From assembly GCF_001436645.1 (NCBI RefSeq), contig NZ_AYZI01000003.1, forward strand, positions 111,360 to 175,359: 64,000 nucleotides of DNA. The letters run 5' to 3'. Made by a program: the position numbers and the translations under genes. Under the pieces are notes generated by a model. The model had not been told where the DNA came from. It was given only the letters and a program-made list of their open reading frames with translations, and ran no database searches. Of the stretch, positions 55,901-63,666 are shown in pieces (position 1 is the stretch's first letter; each line of letters starts with the position of its first letter). This DNA is from Fructilactobacillus florum DSM 22689 = JCM 16035 (GTDB lineage: Bacteria; Bacillota; Bacilli; Lactobacillales; Lactobacillaceae).

Positions 55901-56521
55901 TTATTTATTAATTAATTTAGCATGTAATTTGTTAACCTCTACATCATCAGAAGCAATTCCAACAAAATTAAATCCAAAACGATCAGCTACATGCTTTAAA
56001 GTATGATAGGTAGATTGACGCGCATCGTTTTGATTAGTTTGTTGTCCTTGAACGATGACGTATAAATCAGCACCCTTTAAATCATCATTAATTTCTAAAT
56101 GATCAATAAAAGTTTTTAAATACCCAGACATATTAGACCAATAAACCGGGGTACCAATTACTATAATTTTAGCACCTTTTAACTTATCAAATACCGTTTG
56201 AAAATCACCATTGCCCTGACCAACTTGAGGAATTTTATAAGCAGCTAGATTTATTTGCTCATATGATTTATTTCCGAATAATTTTCGTGCCATTTCAGAA
56301 GTATTTCCATCTTGATTTTGACTAGCATTTAAAAATACTCGTTTTCCTTTTGTATCATTATTTTTAGGCTTACTAAATTGCATACTAGATGAACTTGAAC
56401 GTGAAGCTGCCGAATAAGAATTATAATTATTAATTAAAAAGGCACCGTTCCCGCCAATAACCACTCCAATAATTAGAGTACTGACTACCACCAGCAATTT
56501 ATTCTTTATTAAAGTTTTCAT
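55901..56521 (-). CDS. Membrane-anchored flavodoxin-fold NAD(P)H oxidoreductase
   Basis: Residues 1-30 (MKTLIKNKLLVVVSTLIIGV) form an uncleaved signal anchor with basic residues before it, so the rest should lie outside the membrane. A Ser-rich linker follows. The globular part has the FMN-phosphate loop ASQNQDGNTSEMA and IVIGTPVYWSNMSGYLKTFIDH, as in NADPH-dependent FMN reductases. Placing such a flavin protein outside the cell is unusual. Site D controls it. Confidence 0.82.
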   Translation of the reverse strand: MKTLIKNKLLVVVSTLIIGVVIGGNGAFLINNYNSYSAASRSSSSSMQFSKPKNNDTKGKRVFLNASQNQDGNTSEMARKLFGNKSYEQINLAAYKIPQVGQGNGDFQTVFDKLKGAKIIVIGTPVYWSNMSGYLKTFIDHLEINDDLKGADLYVIVQGQQTNQNDARQSTYHTLKHVADRFGFNFVGIASDDVEVNKLHAKLINK

Positions 56522-56547
56522 AATAGACCTCTTTTCTAATTTTTTTA

Positions 56548-56578
56548 ATCATATAACTTCAAGTGAACTTGAAAGCAA
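56548..56578 (-). promoter_or_regulatory. MerR-type promoter/operator site D (anchored flavodoxin)
   Basis: TTGCTT and TATGAT on the minus strand are 19 bases apart, with the dyad TTCAAGTGAACTTGAA in the spacer. Confidence 0.8.
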
Positions 56579-57065
56579 TAGTTTGAAAATAAAAATTGCA
56601 AAAATAACATAGACCTCTTAAGCTGGGTAATAAATTTAACCTAAAAAGATAGTTAATTATTAGGTTAAAGATTAAAGTTGTTTATCAATCCCTTAAATCT
56701 CTTGGTAAATTATACTAACTATCAAGTATGTTCTTTAAATCAAAAAAGTTTTGTACATACTTTCCTTTTATTGATAAAAATGAATCTAAAAGAAAAACTA
56801 GATCCTGTACTTTAAGATCTAGCTATGAAAAAATAGTAATTAGTAATGACCAACGAATTCAAGTTCTAACAACTTCAAGCTTTGCTAAACACTTTAATAA
56901 AATCGACCATGGAATTAGACAAAAGTACACCAACATCGTAATTGTAATTTAAAGTAATTGTAATTTAAATAAGTAGTTTAAACTAATTGTAATAAATATG
57001 ATATTCGTTGATAGCAATCATTATCAAAATAATCAAAATGATAATTAGTAATGGATTTATCTTTT
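56579..57065. other. AT-rich intergenic region, no supported gene
   Basis: An open frame of 74 codons at 56728-56952 (+) has no ribosome-binding site and no recognisable family, and its minus strand reads are broken by stops. Short direct repeats of an AATTGTAATTTAAA-type sequence lie near 56937-56985. The stretch may be decayed mobile DNA, but I cannot identify a source. Confidence 0.5.
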
Positions 57066-58400
57066 TCATAATTTAGTTTTACTTGATTTTTTAGGAAGAA
57101 TAAACAATATCGTAACAACGACCACAATTAAAAGTAAAATAGAAATCCACTTCATCGACATACTAAATTTAATTACAGGATTATGGATTCCAACAGTTAA
57201 ACTAGTAACTAATGAAATTCCAAATGCAGCACCAATTTGATGCATCACATTTACAACTCCTGAAGCTGCACCAGCATTTTTATCATTTACTTCAAAAATT
57301 CCAGCAGCCGTTAAAGGAGCAAAAGCCAATCCTTGTCCAACGCCTACAATCATCATTGGGACAGCTAATTCTAACCAATATCCGTGTTGATAAAAAATCA
57401 CTGTTACCATTCCAATTAAAGTAATTGTGATTCCTATTAATAACAACATTCCGTTACCAAGTTTATTAGTTAATTTAGGAACTTGTAATGAAAAAATAAA
57501 CGTGACAATTGTTAATGGCAAGAATGCAATTCCAGCAGCAAAGGGTGAATAATGCAAATATTCTTGTAACATTTGTGGTGTAAAGAACCAAAAAGCCATC
57601 ATAGCTCCTGTAAAAGCGATTCTTCCAATATAAGCACCAACTCGAAACCGATTAAGAAAAACTTTTAAGGGCATAATTGGTTGACTAGCTTTGCTTTCTA
57701 CTAAAATAAATAACAATAAGGAAACTAGTCCAATAACACCAAATAAAAGTGGTTCCTTTGCCCCATCAATTGCATAAATTAAACTTGAAACAGCAATTAA
57801 TGAAAAAATAGCCCCCAACCAGTCAAATTTACCTGGTTGCTTATTTCCTTCTGGAATGAATTTATATGACATAATTATCATAGCAATAGCAATTGGAACA
57901 TTAATAAAGAAGCCAAACCGCCAGCCAACGGTCGCTGCAAAGAAACCGCCTAAAATTTGAGAAACTGATGCACCAACTCCAGCCATAGAACCATACCAAG
58001 CAACTGCTTTAGTTCTCTCTTTACCAACAAAGTTGTCCATAATTAAAGCCAAAGTAGTTGGTGCAATGATTGCCGCTCCAATTCCTTGAAATGCTCTAAA
58101 AATAATCATAAATTCACCAGTTGTTGCCAAACCAACTAAAAGTGAACCAATGGCAAAAATAAATAAACCTAATTCAAAAATTCTTTTTCGACCAAAAATG
58201 TCTCCAGCTCGACCTCCTAGAAGCATGAATCCACCAAAAAACAATGCATATGCATTCTGAATCCACGATAACTGAACTTCATTTAAATGCATGGTTTGTG
58301 CAATCTTGACGGTCCCAGTAAAGATAATTGAATTATCAAGAATGATCATAAAATAACCAACTAAAATAATCCCTAAAATAATTCGTTTCTTTTTAATCAT
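57066..58400 (-). CDS. MFS drug-type efflux transporter (DHA family)
   Basis: The 444-residue protein has 12-14 hydrophobic helices. It has the MFS motif A as GGRAGDIFGRKRIFELG after helix 2, and the antiporter motif C-like GASVSQILGGFFA in helix 5. It likely exports a toxic compound by proton antiport. It is divergent from flavodoxin; both promoters carry the shared operator type, so export and reduction are co-induced. Confidence 0.9.
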   Translation of the reverse strand: MIKKKRIILGIILVGYFMIILDNSIIFTGTVKIAQTMHLNEVQLSWIQNAYALFFGGFMLLGGRAGDIFGRKRIFELGLFIFAIGSLLVGLATTGEFMIIFRAFQGIGAAIIAPTTLALIMDNFVGKERTKAVAWYGSMAGVGASVSQILGGFFAATVGWRFGFFINVPIAIAMIIMSYKFIPEGNKQPGKFDWLGAIFSLIAVSSLIYAIDGAKEPLLFGVIGLVSLLLFILVESKASQPIMPLKVFLNRFRVGAYIGRIAFTGAMMAFWFFTPQMLQEYLHYSPFAAGIAFLPLTIVTFIFSLQVPKLTNKLGNGMLLLIGITITLIGMVTVIFYQHGYWLELAVPMMIVGVGQGLAFAPLTAAGIFEVNDKNAGAASGVVNVMHQIGAAFGISLVTSLTVGIHNPVIKFSMSMKWISILLLIVVVVTILFILPKKSSKTKL

Positions 58401-58448
58401 AAGAACTCCTTCTATTTCTTAAAATATTAATCATTCAATATATTTAAA

Positions 58449-58479
58449 AGTCTAATCCTTAAAGTTAACTTTAATGCAA
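58449..58479 (-). promoter_or_regulatory. MerR-type promoter/operator site E (MFS transporter)
   Basis: TTGCAT and TAGACT on the minus strand are 19 bases apart around the perfect 16-bp dyad TTAAAGTTAACTTTAA. Confidence 0.8.
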
Positions 58480-58494
58480 CAATTATTTTTATCC

Positions 58495-58525
58495 TTGCCT
58501 TAAAGTACACTTTAGGCAGTAAAAT
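58495..58525 (+). promoter_or_regulatory. MerR-type promoter/operator site F (flavodoxin)
   Basis: TTGCCT and TAAAAT are 19 bases apart, with CTTAAAGTACACTTTAGG spanning into the spacer. It is 15 bases from site E, which faces the other way. Confidence 0.8.
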
Positions 58526-58561
58526 AATTTCATATTTAAATAAAGAAAGAAGAATTAACTT

Positions 58562-59083
58562 ATGGAAAATGAAAAAGCATTAATTACTTACTACACACGT
58601 ACCGAAAACACTAAAACAGTTGCTGAATTAATTTGCAATGATGTTAATGGTACTTTATTCCCGATTGAAACAGTTACTCCGCAACCAAATAACTATCAAA
58701 CGCAAGTATCACAAAACTCCGAAGAACAGGAACAAAATTTTCTCCCTAATTTAAAAAATAAGGTTAATGATTTTGATTCATATAAGTATGTTTTCATCGG
58801 AACTCCTACATGGAATATGGCTTTGCCACAAGCTGTAAAATCATTTTTAAAACAATATGACTTTACTAATAAAGTCATAATTCCTTTTAATACTAATGGA
58901 GGATTTGGTACAGGAACTACTTTTTCACAAATCAAAGATGCAGCAACTGGAGCAACTATGTTAAAGGGTTTATCAGTAAAGGGTGGTCAAGAAACTAATG
59001 GTATTTTTTTGGCTATTAAGGGTAAAGAAAAAGAGCAAGTTAAAGACGAAGTAAAAACCTGGTTATCACAAATTGGGTTTTAA
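58562..59083 (+). CDS. Flavodoxin family protein
   Basis: The 173-residue cytoplasmic protein has the FMN-phosphate loop YYTRTENTKTVAE at the N-terminus, then VFIGTPTWNMALPQAVKSFL and FNTNGGFGTGTTF for flavin and active-site loops. It belongs to the flavodoxin/NADPH-quinone group that reduces quinones or serves as an electron carrier. AAAGAAAGAAG lies upstream of the ATG. Confidence 0.88.
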   Translation: MENEKALITYYTRTENTKTVAELICNDVNGTLFPIETVTPQPNNYQTQVSQNSEEQEQNFLPNLKNKVNDFDSYKYVFIGTPTWNMALPQAVKSFLKQYDFTNKVIIPFNTNGGFGTGTTFSQIKDAATGATMLKGLSVKGGQETNGIFLAIKGKEKEQVKDEVKTWLSQIGF

Positions 59084-59226
59084 ACATTATATATAGGTTT
59101 TCATAAATTATCAGGATATTCAAAATGACTCAAGACTATTTTTATACTTTTAGCTGACTTAAGAAATAGTAATAATTTTTAAACTACTTTTCAAATATTC
59201 TAAGTATATTTATAAATAAGGTATAT

Positions 59227-59274
59227 AAAAAATACCCCATAAAATTAGATTTTGTCTAACTTTTATGGGGTATT
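59227..59274 (-). terminator. Terminator of the truncated quinone reductase gene
   Basis: Stem AATACCCCATAAAA / TTTTATGGGGTATT is followed on the minus strand by TTTTTATATAC. T residues on the other side could also terminate flavodoxin transcripts. Confidence 0.88.
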
Positions 59275-59287
59275 TCAATATGATCTT

Positions 59288-59700
59288 TTAATTTAAGTGT
59301 TCCATATCAACTACTATTTTCCCCGTTGCATGTTTTGATTCCAGTAATTGATAAGCTTCGTCAACTTTACTAAATGGATATACCTTATCAATGACTGATT
59401 TTACTTTTCCGGATTCAATGAGTTTAGTAATAGTTTCTAATTGCTTCCCACTTGGATGCATAATAAAAAAGCAGTAATTAACTTGATACTTTTTAGCCAA
59501 TCTTCGCAATGGCAAACTGGCTATTTCAAATAAAATTGATTTAAATACCCCTAAATGATGTTGTTGTCCAAATTTAAAATCTGGAATTCCATTAATAGTT
59601 ATTAACTTTCCTCCTGGTTTTAATATTTCAAAACTTTCTTTTAAAGATTTACCACCCATAGTATTAAAAGCAATATTATAATCATTTAATACCTTTGCAA
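59288..59700 (-). pseudogene. Zinc-type alcohol dehydrogenase / quinone oxidoreductase, C-terminal fragment
   Basis: About 137 residues match the last part of a medium-chain reductase: FAKVLNDYNIAFNTMGG, then LKPGGKLITINGIPDF and the closing ATGKIVVDME. The whole catalytic N-terminal domain and the Rossmann start, about 200 residues, are missing. The family sequence stops abruptly near 59700, where unrelated AT-rich DNA begins. It is a remnant cut by insertion or recombination with the Fic-recombinase segment. Confidence 0.85.
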
Positions 59701-59821
59701 ATTGACATAGAAGCAATAGGTAGAATTAATTAATAAAATTTATATTTGATTTGCTGTTATATAGGTGTTTTTTGTAATTTATTAAAATATAAATTATCTT
59801 TGAAAACTCTTTTTGATATCT

Positions 59822-60529
59822 CTATCTTTTTTTTAAATTAGGATATTTTATTTTTCTAGTACTTGTTCCTTGAATTCCATTATCATAAGTCCATTTTTTT
59901 AATTTATTGATATTGCCTGTACGATAATAATCACTAATTAATGTATTCCATTCTTCCCATTTATTTAGTGGTATATTAATTAAACCTGAACCACCATCAA
60001 TCATAATCTTATTTGCTATTAAGATTGCTGTTCGTTTATTTCCGTCCCAAAACATTTGATTTCTCATATTATGATACATAACATCTAAGGCTTTTTCAGT
60101 GGTTGTTAATTTGGAATCATTCATTTTTTTATTCAAAAAATCTGATTCCTGATTTTCATCAATCATTGGTGGATCAAATGATTCACCGTCACCTAAATCA
60201 ATATTTCCTGATCCAGTTCTAAATTCTCCTGGTTCTAAAGAATCTTCTGCAGCAACAATCTTATTAATGTTTTTCTCTAAATCTAAGTCTAGCTTTTTAT
60301 CAGAACTTAAAATAAACTGCCAACCACGTTTTAAGTTAACGATTGTCAAAATATCTTCAACAGATACACCAGTAACACTCATTCCGTCAATAATAGTTTT
60401 TGTTTGAGGTAGAGTAGTTTTAACTCCTTCAAATCTAGAACTTGTATGTACTAATCTTGCAAGATTAGCACGAGCAAAACGTTTGTTTTCTTCAACTGTA
60501 AATTTGTATTTATCTCTTATTTCTTTCAT
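59822..60529 (-). CDS. Fic-domain protein lacking the catalytic histidine
   Basis: The 235-residue protein has an N-terminal inhibitory-type motif S30-S-R-F-E34-G35 and the Fic loop at about 158-166 reading QMFWDGNKR. The canonical loop is HxFx(D/E)GN, so His is replaced by Gln at 158 while Phe, Asp, Gly, Asn and Arg remain. Without His, the usual AMP-transfer base is absent. It may be inactive, regulatory, or use a different chemistry. AAGGAG precedes the ATG. It lies next to a recombinase. Confidence 0.85.
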   Translation of the reverse strand: MKEIRDKYKFTVEENKRFARANLARLVHTSSRFEGVKTTLPQTKTIIDGMSVTGVSVEDILTIVNLKRGWQFILSSDKKLDLDLEKNINKIVAAEDSLEPGEFRTGSGNIDLGDGESFDPPMIDENQESDFLNKKMNDSKLTTTEKALDVMYHNMRNQMFWDGNKRTAILIANKIMIDGGSGLINIPLNKWEEWNTLISDYYRTGNINKLKKWTYDNGIQGTSTRKIKYPNLKKR

Positions 60530-60585
60530 ATCATTATCTCCTTATCAAATAATGATTTTCTAGTTTCTTCTATTATAATAGAAAT

Positions 60586-61155
60586 TTATAACGGGAGTTT
60601 TTTTAGTTGTTTAAATCTTCTTTGTTGAGTTCTAACACTAATTCCTGTTTTTCGTTCAATCATTTTATATGTCATTCCTTGTTTTCTTAAATCATAAGCA
60701 AATCTAATTTGTTCGTCCGTATAGGTTTGAGGACGCCCCTCTCTAAAGAACGGATCATGTGATTTTGCATAAAGTTTACCTTCTTGAGTACGAGTGACAA
60801 TCATATCCCGTTCAAATTGAGCAAAAGCACTAAAGATTGTAAAAACCAATTGCCCCGTTGGAGTGTTATCAATCACTCCCATATTTAAAATGTTTACTTT
60901 AACGTTTCTTTTAAATAATTCTTGAATTATTTCTAATGCTTCTCTAGTATTTCTAGCAAACCGATCTAATTTAGTTACTATTAGAGTATCACCAGAATTA
61001 ACATCAGCTAATAACTTATTAAATTCTGGCCGCGTTGTCGTTGTTCCTGTAAATTTTTCTTTGTAAATTTTATCTGCACCAGCAATTTTTAAAGAGTCTA
61101 TTTGATTTTCTAATTTTTGATCGGTGGTACTTACTCGGGCATATCCATATTTCAT
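60586..61155 (-). CDS. Serine recombinase (resolvase/invertase family)
   Basis: The catalytic domain opens [13 protein letters not shown] with Ser9, followed by [14 protein letters not shown] with the arginines of the active site, then [21 protein letters not shown]-terminal helix-turn-helix ([20 protein letters not shown]) binds DNA. The 189 residues look intact. This plasmid-type enzyme resolves multimers or inverts segments. AAAGGAG precedes the ATG. Confidence 0.93.
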   Translation of the reverse strand: MKYGYARVSTTDQKLENQIDSLKIAGADKIYKEKFTGTTTTRPEFNKLLADVNSGDTLIVTKLDRFARNTREALEIIQELFKRNVKVNILNMGVIDNTPTGQLVFTIFSAFAQFERDMIVTRTQEGKLYAKSHDPFFREGRPQTYTDEQIRFAYDLRKQGMTYKMIERKTGISVRTQQRRFKQLKKLPL

Positions 61156-61178
61156 TTTTATTCTCCTTTAATTAAAAA

Positions 61179-61192
61179 CTAATTATAATTAG
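61179..61192. promoter_or_regulatory. Palindrome before the recombinase gene, possible res/operator half-site
   Basis: The perfect 14-bp palindrome CTAATTATAATTAG lies 23 bases before the recombinase start. Resolvases bind and act at dyads in this position, so it may be a recombination subsite or operator. Confidence 0.4.
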
Positions 61193-61223
61193 TCTCCCTC
61201 TTACGTTAATTTAATATTAAAGG

Positions 61224-61252
61224 TTGAATTACATTCCTTTCGTGTATACAAT
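61224..61252 (+). promoter_or_regulatory. Promoter of the AbrB-Doc pair with GTGTATA repeats
   Basis: TTGAAT and TACAAT are 17 bases apart. Two GTGTATA copies (61242 and 61253 onwards) overlap the -10 and the start region, and could be antitoxin-binding sites. Confidence 0.65.
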
Positions 61253-61285
61253 GTGTATATAAAAAAGAAAGGGGTACCTTATACA

Positions 61286-61501
61286 ATGGTAGTAAAAACT
61301 CGTAAGGTTGGTAATTCAATGACAATTACTATTCCTAATAATATTCATATTAAAAGTGGAGAACAATTTGAAGCATCTTTAGATAGTAATGGTAATTTGA
61401 TTTTTAAAAAAGTATCTAACTTAACAAACAATGAAATTAATAATATTAATGATTTTACTCAACGCTTTAAACCATTAATGGAAAAGTTGAAAGATAAATA
61501 A
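61286..61501 (+). CDS. AbrB/MazE-fold antitoxin
   Basis: The 71-residue protein MVVKTRKVGNSMTITIPNN has the swapped-hairpin DNA-binding fold of the AbrB/MazE family at the N-terminus and a helical C-terminal tail (FTQRFKPLMEKLKDK) for toxin binding. The ATG at 61286 follows GAAAGGGG; the frame upstream to 61253 overlaps the -10 box. Its stop is fused to the next start as TAATG. Confidence 0.87.
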   Translation: MVVKTRKVGNSMTITIPNNIHIKSGEQFEASLDSNGNLIFKKVSNLTNNEINNINDFTQRFKPLMEKLKDK

Positions 61502-61896
61502 TGAGATATCTTACTAGACAAGAACTAATTGAATTAAATAAACAAGCCGTAGAAATTGTTGATGGAAAATATTTTGGTGTACAATCCGAGTCTGCGTTAG
61601 ACATAATTATCGAGCAACCTCAACAAGTCATATTTGGAAAAGAATTGTATCCAACTATTTGGTTAAAGGCTGGCTTTATTCTTCAAAAGATTACCAAGAA
61701 ACACGTTTTTACAGATGGTAATAAACGTACAGCAATTCTTGCATCTTTATATTTCTTAAATTTAAATGGCAAAACCATTGATGAAAAAATAATAAATCGC
61801 GATGGAGAAGAATTAATGTTAGCTGTAACAAATTCTCCAGATGAAGAAAAAATAATGATTAAAATTGCTAAATGGTTAGAAAAAATTTGTAATTAA
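61501..61896 (+). CDS. doc: Doc-family toxin (Fic fold, death on curing)
   Basis: The 131-residue protein has the complete Doc loop HVFTDGNKRTA at residues 68-78, with the conserved His, Phe, Asp, Gly, Asn and Arg. Doc toxins phosphorylate EF-Tu. Usually the partner is Phd; here it is an AbrB-type antitoxin, translationally coupled. Confidence 0.9.
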   Translation: MRYLTRQELIELNKQAVEIVDGKYFGVQSESALDIIIEQPQQVIFGKELYPTIWLKAGFILQKITKKHVFTDGNKRTAILASLYFLNLNGKTIDEKIINRDGEELMLAVTNSPDEEKIMIKIAKWLEKICN

Positions 61897-61997
61897 ATTA
61901 TTGATATAAGATATTATTTTTAAACGTTGTTTATCTCAATTTATGACTACTAGTTATGACGCTTTATAACACCTTTAATTATAGGTCATAAAAAACA

Positions 61998-62030
61998 AAG
62001 ACACAACTTAACAGTTGTGTCTTGCTTTTA
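61998..62030 (+). terminator. Terminator downstream of doc
   Basis: Stem AAGACACAACT / AGTTGTGTCTT with a short loop is followed by GCTTTTAAT, about 100 bases after the doc stop. Confidence 0.75.
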
Positions 62031-62141
62031 ATAATTGCTAATCATCAGTACTGAATAACAATTTATATATTTCTATTTTTTTAATAAAATTTTTGAAACA
62101 CCATACATTTGTTCATACTCACTAGAACTGATATTAAAAAT

Positions 62142-62182
62142 AAAAGAGCAGATACTAATTTAGAAAAGTATCTGTTCTTTTT
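62142..62182. terminator. Bidirectional terminator beside the surface-protein remnant
   Basis: Stem AAAAGAGCAGATACT / AGTATCTGTTCTTTT has a U tract on both sides. It lies four bases after the stop of the minus-strand sorting-signal fragment, which places it as the original terminator of that lost gene. Confidence 0.88.
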
Positions 62183-62185
62183 GTA

Positions 62186-62304
62186 TTAATTTTTCTTTTT
62201 TCTCGCTAAACCAAGTAAAGACATGATTCCTGTTATTCCAAGAATTGCAATCCCAATATTTTTAGCGTTGTTTTTAGCTTCACCAGTTTGAGGTTTGGAA
62301 TTGG
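62186..62304 (-). pseudogene. C-terminal sorting signal of a sortase-anchored surface protein (remnant)
   Basis: The minus strand reads SKPQTGEAKNNAKN, then a hydrophobic run IGIAILGITGIMSLLGLA, then RKKKN and a stop. This is a cell-wall sorting signal with a KPQTG form of the LPxTG motif, a membrane span and a basic tail. Just upstream the frame runs into the integrase gene, so the secreted part of the protein is gone. It is too short to appear as a normal gene. Confidence 0.82.
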
Positions 62305-63219
62305 TTTGAAACTTATAAAGAAAAGACGATTGTTGATAGAACTAAACGTCAATATATACACACATACAATGTTTTAAAGAAACTAATGCCAAAAGTTAAA
62401 TTAGATGAAATTAACCGTGAGGTATATCAAAAGTTTCTAGATGAATATGGAAAAGATCATGCTAAAGAAACTGTTACAAAATTAAATGCATTAGTACACG
62501 CTTGCGTTAAAGATGCTGTTTATGATGGTAAAATTCAAAAAGATTTTATTCAACGTACTAATCTTGTATACGATAAATCTAAGACATGGAAAATCGATTA
62601 TTTAAACGAAACAGAAATGAAACAATTAACCACCCTTTTAATTAATACTCTTAATTATCATTACTCTTCAAAATACATGATTTTATTAGCAATTTATTCA
62701 GGAATGCGACTTGGAGAAATACAAGGTCTTAAATGGAAAGATATTAACTTTAACTTCAAAACAATTACTATACACAGATCGTGGAACGCATTAACACAAG
62801 AATATATTTCTCCCAAAACTGAAAGTTCAAATCGTGTAGTAAGAGTAAATGAAGATATTTTGAATTTGATAAAAGATTTAAAGAAAAATAATTCAGAAGC
62901 AGTCTTTATAAACCAGTTTGGTACTATCCCTACTTCAAACGCAGTTAATAAAACGCTCAGAAATTGTCTCAACAAGCTTGATATTAATAAGAAGGGTTTT
63001 CACTTCCATAGTTTAAGACATACTCATGTAGCATATTTATTAGCTCATGACGTAGATATCTACGTTATTAGTAAAAGACTTGGACACTCAAATATCTCAA
63101 CAACAACGAATGTTTATTCTTACTTAATTGATGAATATAAAACAAGAACTAATGATCATATAGAAAGTGTCCTAAATAATTTAAATGGAGATACAAAAAA
63201 AGACGCTAAAATTAATTAA
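62305..63219 (+). pseudogene. int: Phage/ICE-type tyrosine integrase, N-terminally truncated
   Basis: Family-like sequence begins near 62305 (WFETYKEKTIVDRTKRQY) without a start codon; an in-frame stop lies at 62275-62277 and the first ATG is at 62386. The catalytic domain is intact, with Arg in SGMRLGEIQGLKW, HSLRHTH, and LGHSNISTTTNVYSYL containing the Tyr. The arm-binding N-terminal domain, about 50-60 residues, is missing. From ATG 62386 the product would have 277 residues and probably lacks normal site choice. It lies 130 bases from the 3' end of tRNA-Leu(CAA). Confidence 0.85.
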
Positions 63220-63349
63220 CGTCTAATATTTGTACACATTATGTACACATTTGAAAATTTTTTATTCATTATTATTCATTGAATATTTTAAAGAATGCCT
63301 TTAAATCAGCACTTTGACTCTGAATAAATAAGAATAAAAAGTATATTTA

Positions 63350-63434
63350 TGCCGAGAGCGGGGGTCGAACCCGCACGATCGCAATGATCACTGGATTTTG
63401 AGTCCAGCGCGTCTGCCAATTCCGCCATCTCGGC
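63350..63434 (-). tRNA. tRNA-Leu (anticodon CAA)
   Basis: The 85-base cloverleaf has acceptor GCCGAGA/TCTCGGC with A73, anticodon stem CTGGA/TCCAG and loop CTCAAAA giving CAA, and a long variable arm. It is the last gene of the minus-strand tRNA array. Its 3' end faces the integrase remnant, the usual layout for integration at a tRNA. Confidence 0.95.
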
Positions 63435-63458
63435 AAAGTTTTGATTGTAGCAATTCAA

Positions 63459-63529
<71 letters not shown>

Positions 63530-63579
63530 ATAAAAAGCACTATCAGTGCCTTCTTCTTGCTAACGCAAGCCAATCAAAA

Positions 63580-63653
63580 GGCGGTAGGTGGGAATCGAAC
63601 CCACGCGTGTCGGTACCACAAACCGATGTGTTAACCACTTCACCACTACCGCC
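63580..63653 (-). tRNA. tRNA-His (anticodon GTG)
   Basis: The sequence GGCGGTAG begins with an extra G (G-1) that pairs with the 3' discriminator C, the hallmark of tRNA-His. The anticodon loop is TTGTGGT. Confidence 0.95.
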
Positions 63654-63666
63654 ATAATATCATAAA

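Noticed and set aside
56728..56952. 74-codon open frame on the plus strand
   Set aside because: There is no ribosome-binding site, no recognisable family and odd composition; the AT-rich context yields such frames by chance.
48000..63220. Intact insertion sequence
   Set aside because: No complete transposase or matching terminal inverted repeats were found in the mosaic region; only recombinase-type genes are present.
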